Assembly: GCF_030504545.1 (NCBI RefSeq)
Contig: NZ_JAUKWP010000001.1
Coordinates: 62,001-126,000, forward strand
From: Lactobacillus sp. YT155
GTDB lineage: Bacteria; Bacillota; Bacilli; Lactobacillales; Lactobacillaceae
Length of the DNA stretch: 64,000 bases
Direction of reading: 5' to 3'
The position numbers and the translations under genes were made by a program. Below, in pieces: positions 8,021 to 16,595 of this stretch (positions are counted from its first letter, which is position 1; each line of letters begins with the position of its first letter). The notes beneath the pieces were generated by a model. It did no database searches and was not told the origin of the DNA. It saw only the letters and a list, made by a program, of their open reading frames with translations.

Positions 8021-9274
8021 CTATCCTTTATTTTCTTTGAAATAACGTGCGAAACTCTTGCGATAATTGTACAACATCCAATTCATTAATAGCCAACGTT
8101 TGAAATTATGATCTTTGTCGTAATCAAAAGTTGTTCCATAACGTTTTTGTTCAATTAGTTCTAGAGCTTTTTTCTTGTCATCATTTTCACGAGTATATTT
8201 CTTGAATGTTCCAGTTGAAACACCTAACCATAGCTTAATTTTATCTTCATCACGATTTGCATAAACGACTTCTTGATCTTTTAATTCATCAGTCACATAG
8301 TCTTTGACAACCCATTGAGCCAAATTATAACCAGTTAAAGTAACAAAGAAACTACTTCTACCTTGACGTAAATTAATTTCAAATAATTTAAAAGTCTGAT
8401 CACGTTCGTCATATTTCATATCAAAATTAGCATAACCAGTAAATTTGATATCTTCCAAGAACTCTTGGATTTGTTGATAAAGTTTTTCATTATATTCAGG
8501 CAAAATAGCCACATAATTACCAATTGCAGCTGGTGCCGGATCTTCTAGTAATGGATGACCTAAGCACATCATTTTTACTTTATGGTTCTTGTCAACATAA
8601 GCATTTAGCACTCTCATGTTGCTGTCATCGCCGGGAATAAAATCTTGTAAAATCAAATCTGAAGTATAGCCATTGTCATAAATCTTATTGAGAATTTCAC
8701 CAAACTCAGTAGCTGATTGAATTCGAAATGCTTTTTTACGACCCTCAAAATGAACGTCAAGCCACTCAACTGAATCCGTGGGTTTCAAGGCCACAGGATA
8801 ATCAAATGGTTGGATAACTTTATCTTCTTCAACCATTTGCTTAGTAATTATTTGAGTTTTAGGATATGGCAAGTTGTACTTGTCGCAAACTTGATAAAAA
8901 TTCTCTTTATTATTCAGTTGCTTCAACAAGTCATAATCGATATATGGACAAACAAAAGCTTCTTGTAGAACTTCTTTATGCTTAGCAATTAATTCAGCAT
9001 AACCATCTCCACAACCAATCAGAATCACTGGTTCTTCGTGATTCTTATATTCTTCAACTAGTTTTTTCATTTCATCAAAAAAGACCGGATCTTCACTAAA
9101 CCCAGGAATAAGATGAACATCAACAATTTTAGTAAATCTAGTTGGTGCTAGTTCTTGTGCAGCATAGGCAGTTACTGGTTGACCATAGAGTTCATAAAAT
9201 GAACGTGCCATTCCATAAACATTAAAGTCACTACCTAATAAAATTGGTGTAAATTTCGGAGTTGTTTCTGACAT
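8021..9274 (-). CDS. aslA: D-aspartate ligase (ATP-grasp), peptidoglycan cross-bridge synthesis
   Basis: A 417-residue ATP-grasp carboxylate-amine ligase. It resembles enterococcal and lactococcal D-aspartate ligase, which attaches the beta-carboxyl of D-Asp to the epsilon-amino group of Lys in the UDP-MurNAc-pentapeptide. The ATP-grasp fold covers roughly 120-330, with VALKPTDSVEW as the first ATP-binding strand and FKLFEINLRQGRSS as the metal/ATP-binding Glu-Asn segment. The ATG at 9274 is chosen because AGAGG lies six bases upstream; the upstream ATG six codons earlier has no comparable site. The adjoining racemase supplies the substrate, so the pair predicts a D-Asp (D-iso-Asn after amidation) bridge. 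Confidence 0.85.
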   Translation of the reverse strand: MSETTPKFTPILLGSDFNVYGMARSFYELYGQPVTAYAAQELAPTRFTKIVDVHLIPGFSEDPVFFDEMKKLVEEYKNHEEPVILIGCGDGYAELIAKHKEVLQEAFVCPYIDYDLLKQLNNKENFYQVCDKYNLPYPKTQIITKQMVEEDKVIQPFDYPVALKPTDSVEWLDVHFEGRKKAFRIQSATEFGEILNKIYDNGYTSDLILQDFIPGDDSNMRVLNAYVDKNHKVKMMCLGHPLLEDPAPAAIGNYVAILPEYNEKLYQQIQEFLEDIKFTGYANFDMKYDERDQTFKLFEINLRQGRSSFFVTLTGYNLAQWVVKDYVTDELKDQEVVYANRDEDKIKLWLGVSTGTFKKYTRENDDKKKALELIEQKRYGTTFDYDKDHNFKRWLLMNWMLYNYRKSFARYFKENKG

Positions 9275-9349
9275 ACTAAACCTCTTGAACATAGAATTGC
9301 TTTTATTGTACCACTGTTAAATTACGTATTTTAGAGGTTGTAAGAAAAA

Positions 9350-9378
9350 ATAAAAAAAGCTTCACTTCTTTGAAGCCT
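9350..9378 (-). terminator. Terminator of the quinone-oxidoreductase-like gene
   Basis: GCTTCA/TGAAGC (9359-9376), with flanking A/T pairs and a run of T residues on the minus strand, immediately after the stop codon. Confidence 0.8.
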
Positions 9379-10383
9379 TTATTGAACAGTAATTACAACT
9401 TTTCCTTGTGTTTTTCCTGACTTTCCATAAGCAATAGCTTCATTTACTTGGTCTAATGTAAAAACTGTGGGATCAATAGCTGGTACTATGTGATTATCAT
9501 CAATAATTTTTGATAATTCATTTAATTGTTGACCATCACTTTTAACAAAAATGAAATTATATTCAATATTTTTTTCAGCTGCTTGCTTATCATATTTTTT
9601 TCCCGCAGCTGAAAATAGTATTCTCTTCCAAAATGGTATTTTGTTAGTAAGAGCAAATTTTTTATTAGGTCCCGTAATCAAAGACAACATTTTTCCACCT
9701 TGTTGCAAAACTGATAGTTCATGTTCAAATTCACTAGGCCCTCTAGTATCAATTAGATAATCAATATTCGATAATAGTTCCCAATAATTTTCTGTTTTAA
9801 AGTTCAAATATTGATCAGCTCCGGCTTTCAGAGTGCGCTCCTTTGCTTCTGGACTTCCCGTAACGATAACTTTTAACCCCAAACTTTTAGCCACCGGTAT
9901 TGCCATTTGTCCAAACGAGCCAGAACCACCAGGAATTAAAATTGTTCTTCCAGATTTAACTTTTAAAATTTCTATCATCCCTTGAATTGCCGTTAATCCT
10001 GTTAATGGTGCGGCAACAGCCTCTTTCAATTTTAGTGTTTTCGGGATTAATGCAATTTCACTTGCCTTTACAGCAATATACTCTGCAAAACCACCAATAT
10101 TATTCAATGGTAACCTTCCATAAATCTCATCTTCTAATTTAAATTGAGAAACATTTTTACCAACTTTTTTGATAACCCCTGATATCTCATTTCCCATAGT
10201 TTGCGGTAATTTATAGTTTTGAATTAACTTGATATTACCGGTTCCTATCAAACTATCCAATGGATTAACAGCCGAATATTTAATTGCAACTAAGACTTCA
10301 TCGTCATTGATTTCTGGAATATTTATCTCATTAATTTGTAGTTTAAAATTTTTCTCATATTTTTTTAATTGTGCGGCTTTCAT
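9379..10383 (-). CDS. Zinc-free MDR-family NAD(P)-dependent oxidoreductase (quinone oxidoreductase-like)
   Basis: A 334-residue medium-chain dehydrogenase/reductase. The N-terminal GroES-like domain contains KYSAVNPLD and GNEISGVIKKVGKNV; the Rossmann domain has its nucleotide loop PGGSGSFGQ near 151-159. No structural-zinc Cys cluster is present, which points to the quinone reductase/enoyl reductase branch rather than to alcohol dehydrogenases. The start at 10383 follows AAGGAGA by six bases; the upstream in-frame ATG lies before that ribosome site. It is divergent from a TetR regulator, and inverted repeats between them suggest that the regulator controls this gene. The substrate is unknown. 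Confidence 0.85.
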   Translation of the reverse strand: MKAAQLKKYEKNFKLQINEINIPEINDDEVLVAIKYSAVNPLDSLIGTGNIKLIQNYKLPQTMGNEISGVIKKVGKNVSQFKLEDEIYGRLPLNNIGGFAEYIAVKASEIALIPKTLKLKEAVAAPLTGLTAIQGMIEILKVKSGRTILIPGGSGSFGQMAIPVAKSLGLKVIVTGSPEAKERTLKAGADQYLNFKTENYWELLSNIDYLIDTRGPSEFEHELSVLQQGGKMLSLITGPNKKFALTNKIPFWKRILFSAAGKKYDKQAAEKNIEYNFIFVKSDGQQLNELSKIIDDNHIVPAIDPTVFTLDQVNEAIAYGKSGKTQGKVVITVQ

Positions 10384-10411
10384 ATCAATTCTCCTTGGTA
10401 ACATTTTTCAT

Positions 10412-10454
10412 TTTTTGTAACTGGAAACAAATATAACATCAAAAGTTACAAAAA
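10412..10454. promoter_or_regulatory. Inverted repeat between the oxidoreductase and TetR genes (candidate operator)
   Basis: Two 11-base arms, TTTTTGTAACT (10412-10422) and AGTTACAAAAA (10444-10454), are exact reverse complements separated by 21 bases. A third half-site, AGTAACT, lies at 10463-10469. The position in the divergent gap fits a TetR operator region serving both genes. No binding data. Confidence 0.55.
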
Positions 10455-10507
10455 TCAATAAAAGTAACTAATGTATGTTATTATTTAAACAACGGAGGAT
10501 ATGACCA

Positions 10508-11056
10508 ATGCCAGTCTTAACTAAGAACATAATTATGAATGTTGCTGAAGAATTAGTAATCAAAAATCATTCGACTAATATTCGAATTGAACAAATTTCT
10601 TCAGAGTTAGCAGTGACTCACGCAGCAATTTATAAACATTTCAAAAATCGACATGACTTATGGCTATCTGTTTCAATTAGATGGTTTCACAAGTCTATTC
10701 TAAAAAATATTACTTTGAAAACCGCATACTCAACACCTGAGGAAGAACTTCATGATTGGCTATGGCAGTTTGTGACTGCGAAAAAGAAAGCTTCAAGTAA
10801 TCAACCTGAAATGTTTGAATTACATATGATTTATCTGGACAATCATCCTGATGAATTACAGAAAGTCCTTGCTCCCTGCTATGAATACATTGATTTGTTA
10901 TTAAATTATCGCGACAATGATTATGAACGTGCAAAAGCTATTATGTCTTGTTTCTCAGTTTTTACCCTACCAGCATTTAAAGAAACCTGGTTCCAGCCTG
11001 ACTATCAACAACGCTTCGAAAATATTTGGAATCTAATAAAAAAAGGCCTTAACTAA
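10508..11056 (+). CDS. TetR/AcrR-family transcriptional regulator
   Basis: A 182-residue regulator. The N-terminal helix-turn-helix is visible in ISSELAVTHAAIYKHFKNRHDLW (about 30-52), including the family pattern YKHFKNRHDL. The C-terminal ligand domain carries no recognisable signature. The start follows GGAGG by nine bases. It is divergent from the MDR oxidoreductase, with an 11-base inverted repeat between them, so it probably represses that gene and itself. The ligand is unknown. Confidence 0.87.
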   Translation: MPVLTKNIIMNVAEELVIKNHSTNIRIEQISSELAVTHAAIYKHFKNRHDLWLSVSIRWFHKSILKNITLKTAYSTPEEELHDWLWQFVTAKKKASSNQPEMFELHMIYLDNHPDELQKVLAPCYEYIDLLLNYRDNDYERAKAIMSCFSVFTLPAFKETWFQPDYQQRFENIWNLIKKGLN

Positions 11057-11066
11057 GACCTTTTAT
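11041..11066 (+). terminator. Terminator of the TetR gene
   Basis: AAAAGGCCTTA pairs with TAAGACCTTTT (one internal mismatch), followed by T-rich sequence. It overlaps the last codons of the gene. Confidence 0.65.
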
Positions 11067-11107
11067 TTGTTTACAAAAAGCAAATTGTAACTATATTCAA
11101 TCGTATT

Positions 11108-11145
11108 AGTCAAAAATTGACTCTATTTTTTAACTCCGATATAGT
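11108..11145 (+). promoter_or_regulatory. Promoter of the UvrA-like gene with a dyad over the -35
   Basis: TTGACT (11117-11122), 17-base spacer, TATAGT (11140-11145). The -35 forms half of a dyad AGTCAA-AAA-TTGACT (11108-11122), so a regulator could bind there. Confidence 0.7.
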
Positions 11146-11186
11146 GACTACACGACATCAAATTGCTGAGTGAGAGGTAACTATTT

Positions 11187-13421
11187 ATGACCAATTATAT
11201 TGAAATTAAAAATGCTAACACCAATAATTTGAACAATATTTCATTGAATATTCCTAAGCACAAAATAACCGTGGTTACGGGTGTTTCTGGTTCAGGAAAA
11301 TCTTCATTAGTATTTAATACATTAGCTGCCGAGTCGCAACGTTTATTAAACGATACTTATTCCAGCTATATTCAACAATTATTACCTCACTATGCTCAGC
11401 CTAATGTTGAATCAATCAAGAATTTGCCTGTTTCGATTGTAATTGACCAAAAGAAAATTGGTGGCAATGCACGTTCAACTGTAGGAACGATTACCGATAT
11501 TTATACCAGCTTGCGACTACTCTTTTCAAGAATTGCTGAGCCTTTCATCGGCTACTCGATGATTTATTCTTTCAATAATCCGCAAGGAATGTGTCCAACT
11601 TGTAAGGGAATTGGTGAAACTAACACTATCAATATTGAGAAATTGTTAGACCTCGACAAATCATTAAATGAAGGTGCCATCGATTTCCCATCATTTCATC
11701 CAGGTGAATGGCGGTTACGTCGCTACGTCGAATCGGGAAACTTTGATAATGATAAGAAATTAAGAGACTATACTGAAAAAGAACTCAAGCGCCTTTTATA
11801 TGATGAAGGAAGCAAACCCGATCACCCAACTGATCAGTGGCCAAAAACTGCTGATTATATTGGCGTTGTTCCGCGCATAACTAAGAATTATATTGAAAAA
11901 GAAGAAAAACGACATGCTAAAGAAATCAGTCGAGTGATTGAAAAATCAACATGCCCGAACTGCCATGGAACTCGTGTTAATGAAACTGTACGTTCTGCCA
12001 AAATTAACGGAAAATCAATCGCCGATTGTGTTGAAATGAATATTTTTGATTTGTTAAATTTCATTCAAGCAATCGATGCTACTAATGTGCAAATCATCTT
12101 AGATGATTTAATTAAGAAATTAAAAAGTCTCCAAATTGTTGGTCTAAGCTATTTATTCTTGAATCGCCCAACTACCACACTGTCTGGTGGTGAATCGCAA
12201 CGAATTAAGATTATCAAACATTTAAATAGTGCATTAAGTGATGTGATGTATATCTTCGACGAACCAAGCGTTGGTCTCCATCCTCAAGATATTTTAGGAA
12301 TGAACGCTATTATTGAGGACTTACGAGATAAAGGTAACACCGTCGTATTAGTTGATCACGATCCTGATATTATCAAAATTGCTGACCACATTATTGATAT
12401 TGGACCAGGTGCGGGTGTTCATGGTGGAAAAGTAATGTTTGAAGGAACTTACCCAGAACTTCTTGCTTCAGGTACTTTAACTGGTAAGGCACTCAATCTA
12501 CCCCATCACATTAATATCTCTAAACCAAACTTTACTGAATACTATCATTTGGATAATGTTTTCTTACATAATGTGAAGAACGCCTCTATTAAAATTCCAA
12601 AGCAAGCATTAACTTTAATAACTGGAGTAGCCGGTTCAGGAAAGAGTACTCTAATTAGACATCTGTTCACCAAAAAATATCCCGAAGCTCAAATCTTAGA
12701 TCAAAGCCCTATTCGTGGCAGCAATCGTTCTAATGTGCTGACTTATCTGGATATGTTTGACGAAATTCGAGCAGTTTTTGCCAAAGCCTCCGGTCAGAGT
12801 AAATCGTTATTCAGCTATAACGGACAAGGTGGCTGCCCTGTTTGTAAAGGACGCGGTTATATTAAATTAGATTTGGCATTCATGGGTGATGTTGAACAAG
12901 TCTGTGAAAAATGCCAAGGCAAACGCTACAACGATGAGGCACTATCCTATACTTGGAATGGCTTGAATATTTATGAATTGTTGCAATTAACGGTTGAGGA
13001 AGCCGCTGATTTACTCGACCAACCAATTATTAAAAATCTGATTGATGTCAATTTAGGTTATGTCAAACTCGGGCAATCATTGGATACTTTTTCTGGTGGT
13101 GAATTACAACGAGTAAAAATCGCTAAAATTCTTGATAATCAAGCTAGCAATTTATTAATTCTGGACGAACCAAGTACTGGTTTGCACGAAGCGGATGTTC
13201 AAAAATTAATTACTTTATTAAATAATTTGGTTAAAAAACAAAAAACATTAATTGTTTTGGAACACAATCTACAGTTAATCAGTCAAGCTCAATGGATTAT
13301 TGATATGGGACTTGGTGGTGGAAGTCTCGGTGGTAAAGTTTTGTTCCAGGGCTATCCTGTCGATTTGCTAAATAATCACGAATCATATACTGCTGAGCAC
13401 CTAAAAAAATATGTTAAGTAA
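11187..13421 (+). CDS. UvrA-like tandem ABC ATPase lacking the UvrB-binding domain
   Basis: A 744-residue paralogue of excinuclease subunit A. Two ABC modules are present: Walker A GVSGSGKSS at 32-40 and GVAGSGKST at 480-488, with signatures LSGGE (332-336) and FSGGE (635-639). Zinc-type Cys pairs are CPTC (136-139), CPNC (256-259), CPVC (550-553) and CEKC (573-576). Housekeeping UvrA is about 940 residues. Here the sequence jumps from LRLLFSRIAEP directly to YSFNNPQGMCPTC, which removes the UvrB-binding domain and the first half of zinc module 1. That is the pattern of the UvrA2/DrrC-like group, linked in some species to tolerance of DNA-binding drugs. It probably does not work with UvrB. 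Monocistronic, with its own promoter and an AGAGG ribosome site. Confidence 0.87.
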   Translation: MTNYIEIKNANTNNLNNISLNIPKHKITVVTGVSGSGKSSLVFNTLAAESQRLLNDTYSSYIQQLLPHYAQPNVESIKNLPVSIVIDQKKIGGNARSTVGTITDIYTSLRLLFSRIAEPFIGYSMIYSFNNPQGMCPTCKGIGETNTINIEKLLDLDKSLNEGAIDFPSFHPGEWRLRRYVESGNFDNDKKLRDYTEKELKRLLYDEGSKPDHPTDQWPKTADYIGVVPRITKNYIEKEEKRHAKEISRVIEKSTCPNCHGTRVNETVRSAKINGKSIADCVEMNIFDLLNFIQAIDATNVQIILDDLIKKLKSLQIVGLSYLFLNRPTTTLSGGESQRIKIIKHLNSALSDVMYIFDEPSVGLHPQDILGMNAIIEDLRDKGNTVVLVDHDPDIIKIADHIIDIGPGAGVHGGKVMFEGTYPELLASGTLTGKALNLPHHINISKPNFTEYYHLDNVFLHNVKNASIKIPKQALTLITGVAGSGKSTLIRHLFTKKYPEAQILDQSPIRGSNRSNVLTYLDMFDEIRAVFAKASGQSKSLFSYNGQGGCPVCKGRGYIKLDLAFMGDVEQVCEKCQGKRYNDEALSYTWNGLNIYELLQLTVEEAADLLDQPIIKNLIDVNLGYVKLGQSLDTFSGGELQRVKIAKILDNQASNLLILDEPSTGLHEADVQKLITLLNNLVKKQKTLIVLEHNLQLISQAQWIIDMGLGGGSLGGKVLFQGYPVDLLNNHESYTAEHLKKYVK

Positions 13422-13485
13422 CCTTGAAATGAAGATACTTATTATGTCATAATTAATTGTTTCAAAATTTTAGGGGGAATTATTT

Positions 13486-13935
13486 ATGAAAAATTTTAAG
13501 AGAATTATCTCAGCAATGCTTTTCATGGTTGTTGCTGTAGTTGTTCTAGCAGGATGTCAGCAAGATCAGACTAGGACTTTCACACGTACGAAAGACGATA
13601 ACACTGTCACAAATACGCTCTATGCACATGGGGACGATGTTTATAAAATAAGGTCAATTGACAAAATAAAACTTGATGAAAACTCATCTTCAGCCTTTAA
13701 CATGATAAAGAAAAGCATCGAAAAAAATAATAAGGGTAAGGGAATCACTATTAAGGTTACCCAAGACAAAAAGAATAAAGAAATTGTCGTTACACAAACT
13801 ATTGATTTCGATAAAATCTCAAGCAAGAATTTAAATAAATATTTTGACGTCGATCTTAAGAATAAGAAAAAAGACTTAAAAATTAAAAAGATGATTAAGA
13901 ATCTAAAAGATCAAGGCTACAAAGAAGTGAAATAA
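13486..13935 (+). CDS. Lipoprotein of the DUF1307/YehR type
   Basis: A 149-residue surface lipoprotein. The signal peptide MKNFKRIISAMLFMVVAVVV ends in the lipobox LAGC, with Cys24 as the lipidated residue. The mature part is Lys-rich and resembles YehR-like (DUF1307) lipoproteins of Firmicutes, whose function is unknown. The start follows AGGGGGA by about six bases. It lies alone between the UvrA-like gene and a bidirectional terminator. Family assignment is from pattern memory and is moderate. Confidence 0.75.
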   Translation: MKNFKRIISAMLFMVVAVVVLAGCQQDQTRTFTRTKDDNTVTNTLYAHGDDVYKIRSIDKIKLDENSSSAFNMIKKSIEKNNKGKGITIKVTQDKKNKEIVVTQTIDFDKISSKNLNKYFDVDLKNKKKDLKIKKMIKNLKDQGYKEVK

Positions 13936-13966
13936 AAAGCATCTACTTAAAAGTAGATGCTTTTTT
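13936..13966. terminator. Bidirectional terminator between the lipoprotein and EIIC genes
   Basis: AAAAGCATCTACTT/AAGTAGATGCTTTT (13936-13964) forms a long perfect stem flanked by A and T runs, so it serves both converging genes. Confidence 0.92.
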
Positions 13967-15203
13967 ATTTAGACTCAGTATTTTCATGACTAATCATTTG
14001 TTTTTCTGCAACTTTAAAAAATGGATAGTATATAGCTCCAGCAATAACCAATTCCATTAACGACCAAATTGCAGCACGCCAATCCCAGCTGGTCGCCATT
14101 AAAGGTCCAATAATTGGAGGCATTGTCCAAGGGACCATTGCTACGGGAGCAGAAATCCAACCAAGTGATATCAGACTGTAGGACCCTATCGTCAAAATCA
14201 GTGGCACAATAATGAATGGAATCATTGTTAAAGCATTCATGACAATAGGAAATCCAAAAATTACTGGTTCGTTAATTTCAAATAATGCACTTGGAAAGGC
14301 AACCTTTCCTAAATCACGATAAGTTTTGCTCTTAGAAAATAACATCAGCGCAACTAAGGTAATAGTTGCTCCAGTCCCTCCAACATTTACATATAAATTA
14401 GAAAATCCATACGCAGTAATATAAGGTAGTGGTTGATGATGAGCCAAAGCTGTTCCATTAGCCGCTAGAAATTGTAAGAAGATCGGATCAGAAATCCCTT
14501 GAAGAGTCATATCTCCATGAATACCACAAACCCAAAGCAAACTTACCAATAATGTATAAATCATAATTCCAGGTAAAGTATTCATTGCAAATAATAATGG
14601 GTGAAAAATACTTTGAACAACTTGATTTATATCAATACCTAAAGGCATTCTAATAACCCAGAAAAATAATAGAATTATAAATCCCGGAAATAATGCTACA
14701 AATGAGCTCGAAACTGCATCTGGTACGCCTGAAGGTAATTTAATAACAATATTTTTATCAACAAAGAATTTAAATATTGTAATTGAAATAAATGCTGTAA
14801 CAATAGCGGTAAACAAACCTGAGGACCCAAAATTATCTACATTCAATTTGAAATTTGATCCAAATGAACTGATGATGAAAGCCATGGTCGATAATCCTGC
14901 TCCAGAAAGTGGGTCAACTCCCACCGATTTTCCTAATTCAAATCCAATTCCAATTACTGCTAATAACGAAATAATACCAAAAGAACCATTAACAGCTACA
15001 CCTATCACATTCATATATGGTTTAATAAAATGAGTCCATGCAGGTATTGGAATATTACCTAAAATCAAGAATACACTCCCACTGATAATAGCTGGTAATG
15101 TTAAAACTAAACCATTACGAACTGAAACTAGATACTTATTATTTCCAATTTTTGCCATAGGAGGCATCAAACTGTTTTGTAACCAATCCATGAATCGCTT
15201 CAT
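13965..15203 (-). CDS. PTS EIIC component, cellobiose/lichenan (CelB) family
   Basis: A 412-residue membrane transporter subunit with about ten hydrophobic segments. EIIC signatures of the Lac/Cel family are present: the GIHG motif in WVCGIHGDMTLQGI and NEPVIFGFP. EIIC forms the sugar channel and binding site, while phosphoryl transfer needs separate EIIA and EIIB proteins. None is encoded nearby, so this is an orphan EIIC that must borrow partners. Its likely substrate is a beta-glucoside such as cellobiose. The ATG at 15203 follows GGAAGG. A palindrome lies about 30 bases upstream. Confidence 0.88.
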   Translation of the reverse strand: MKRFMDWLQNSLMPPMAKIGNNKYLVSVRNGLVLTLPAIISGSVFLILGNIPIPAWTHFIKPYMNVIGVAVNGSFGIISLLAVIGIGFELGKSVGVDPLSGAGLSTMAFIISSFGSNFKLNVDNFGSSGLFTAIVTAFISITIFKFFVDKNIVIKLPSGVPDAVSSSFVALFPGFIILLFFWVIRMPLGIDINQVVQSIFHPLLFAMNTLPGIMIYTLLVSLLWVCGIHGDMTLQGISDPIFLQFLAANGTALAHHQPLPYITAYGFSNLYVNVGGTGATITLVALMLFSKSKTYRDLGKVAFPSALFEINEPVIFGFPIVMNALTMIPFIIVPLILTIGSYSLISLGWISAPVAMVPWTMPPIIGPLMATSWDWRAAIWSLMELVIAGAIYYPFFKVAEKQMISHENTESK

Positions 15204-15228
15204 GTTATTCGCCTTCCTTCTTTAGATC

Positions 15229-15250
15229 AGTATACATTTGTATATATACT
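15229..15250. promoter_or_regulatory. Palindromic site upstream of the EIIC gene
   Basis: Arms AGTATA/TATACT (15229-15234, 15245-15250) enclose ATACATTTGTAT. The core TACATTTGTA (15233-15242) is identical to cop box 1 of the copY promoter on this strand. It could be a GntR-type operator, a chance cop-box match, or a true CopY site. Confidence 0.45.
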
Positions 15251-15354
15251 CCTATTCTTTCCATATGTAAACATCAACTTAATTAAATTAATTTATTGAT
15301 ATAAAAAAAATTATGTTGAAGTTAATCATTAAAATCACCTTATTGTCAAACCTC

Positions 15355-15368
15355 CGATAGCGCTTTCG
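15355..15368 (+). promoter_or_regulatory. cre-like site upstream of the SDR gene
   Basis: CGATAGCGCTTTCG, read on the opposite strand, matches TGWAANCGNTNWCA at all fixed positions except the two outermost. It lies 60 bases upstream of the SDR start. Catabolite control by CcpA is plausible. Confidence 0.45.
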
Positions 15369-15427
15369 TGATATACTTTAAGGAGGAATTGGATAATAGA
15401 ACACAGACCAGAAAAGAGGATGCAGAT

Positions 15428-16162
15428 ATGTTTAATCTAGACGGAAAAGTTGCTATTGTTACAGGTGCTGCTCAAGGAATGGGAGAATCACATGCTCGAA
15501 AATTAATTGGCCAAGGGGCAAAAGTTGTTCTCACCGACTTGAACGAGGAAAAAGGAAGCCAAGTGGCTAAGGAATTGGGCGATAACGCTTTATTCATCAA
15601 ACATGACGTTACTGATGAAGATGGCTGGAAAAAAGTTGTCTCAGAAACTTTAGCTAAGTGGGGCAAAATTGATGTTTTAGTCAACAATGCCGGAATTACG
15701 GTCACAAAATCAATTGATGACACCACCGAAGCCGATTATTTGAAAGTATTTCAAATCAATCAATTATCGGTCTTTCTAGGAATGAAATATGTATCGCCAG
15801 AAATGATTAAGAACAAACAAGGTTCTATCATTAATATTTCATCTATCAACGGATTGGTCGGAGCAAAGATTGGTTATACCGATACTAAGTTTGCCGTTCG
15901 TGGAATGACTAAAGCGGCAGCTTTGGAGCTAGCTCAATACAATATCCGAGTTAACTCAATTCATCCCGGAGCTATCGCCACTCCAATGGTTATGCAAGAA
16001 GATACCCGTGCTGCTGTTGAGCAATTTGCGAAGATGATTCCTTTAGGTCGTTTAGCCGAACCTGAAGAAGTTTCCGGAATGGTTGTTTATCTTGCTTCTG
16101 ATGAATCGAGATATTCAACTGGATCAGAGTTTGTCGTTGATGGCGGAATTACTGCTCAATAA
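15428..16162 (+). CDS. Short-chain dehydrogenase/reductase, alcohol dehydrogenase-like
   Basis: A 244-residue NAD(P)-dependent SDR. Cofactor loop TGAAQGMG (12-19), NNAG motif, catalytic Ser in ISSINGL and the YxxxK pair in GYTDTK are present; the usual SK of YxASK is TK here. Asp37 after strand beta-2 (VVLTDLN) suggests NAD rather than NADP preference. The overall sequence, including the C-terminal YSTGSEFVVDGGITAQ, resembles the (R)-specific alcohol dehydrogenases of lactobacilli. The start MFNLDGKVAIV is chosen because GAGG lies eight bases before it and it matches SDR N-termini; the open frame extends further upstream without homology. Confidence 0.88.
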   Translation: MFNLDGKVAIVTGAAQGMGESHARKLIGQGAKVVLTDLNEEKGSQVAKELGDNALFIKHDVTDEDGWKKVVSETLAKWGKIDVLVNNAGITVTKSIDDTTEADYLKVFQINQLSVFLGMKYVSPEMIKNKQGSIINISSINGLVGAKIGYTDTKFAVRGMTKAAALELAQYNIRVNSIHPGAIATPMVMQEDTRAAVEQFAKMIPLGRLAEPEEVSGMVVYLASDESRYSTGSEFVVDGGITAQ

Positions 16163-16173
16163 TTCGAGCAATA

Positions 16174-16204
16174 AAAAACCTCTACATAAAAGTAGAGGTT
16201 TTTT
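16174..16204. terminator. Bidirectional terminator between the SDR and DUF1801-like genes
   Basis: AAAAACCTCTAC/GTAGAGGTTTTT with a short loop (16174-16203), flanked by A and T runs. Confidence 0.9.
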
Positions 16205-16589
16205 ATTTTACTTCAGAAACAATTTCTTTAAGCACATCATGATATTTATCAAGAAAATTCATATTCTTAATATTAATACATCCCTTGCTGACTGCTGATT
16301 TTGGAAATTCATCTGCGTATTTCTCGACGACATCCCCACTCCAAATATACAAGCCAACAAAGTTCTTCTGGCTGGTAATATTTATGATTCCGGCATCAGC
16401 GTAATCATAATTCTTCTTACCTAAGTTACCGAGTCTTCCATAGGCAATTGAACTAAACGTTCTCCCATTATCAAAATAGTGACGTTCTAATTTCGTATTT
16501 TCAGTCACTAGTTCATCGACTTTTTTCATAATATCTGAATACGGTGACTTGCTTATTAAATCTTCAATTGAATTTGCTTTAGTGTACAT
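16203..16589 (-). CDS. DUF1801-like (YdhG-type) small protein
   Basis: A 128-residue cytosolic protein. The middle and end (NFVGLYIWSGDVVEKYADEF followed by AVSKGCINIKNMNFLD) follow the DUF1801/YdhG layout of small alpha/beta proteins, some of which have been called iron-chaperone-like. No catalytic motif is visible. It starts six bases after the stop of the DUF2568-like membrane gene, so the two form an operon. The ribosome site AAGGGAA lies inside the end of that gene. Function unknown. Confidence 0.65.
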   Translation of the reverse strand: MYTKANSIEDLISKSPYSDIMKKVDELVTENTKLERHYFDNGRTFSSIAYGRLGNLGKKNYDYADAGIINITSQKNFVGLYIWSGDVVEKYADEFPKSAVSKGCINIKNMNFLDKYHDVLKEIVSEVK

Positions 16590-16595
16590 AATATA

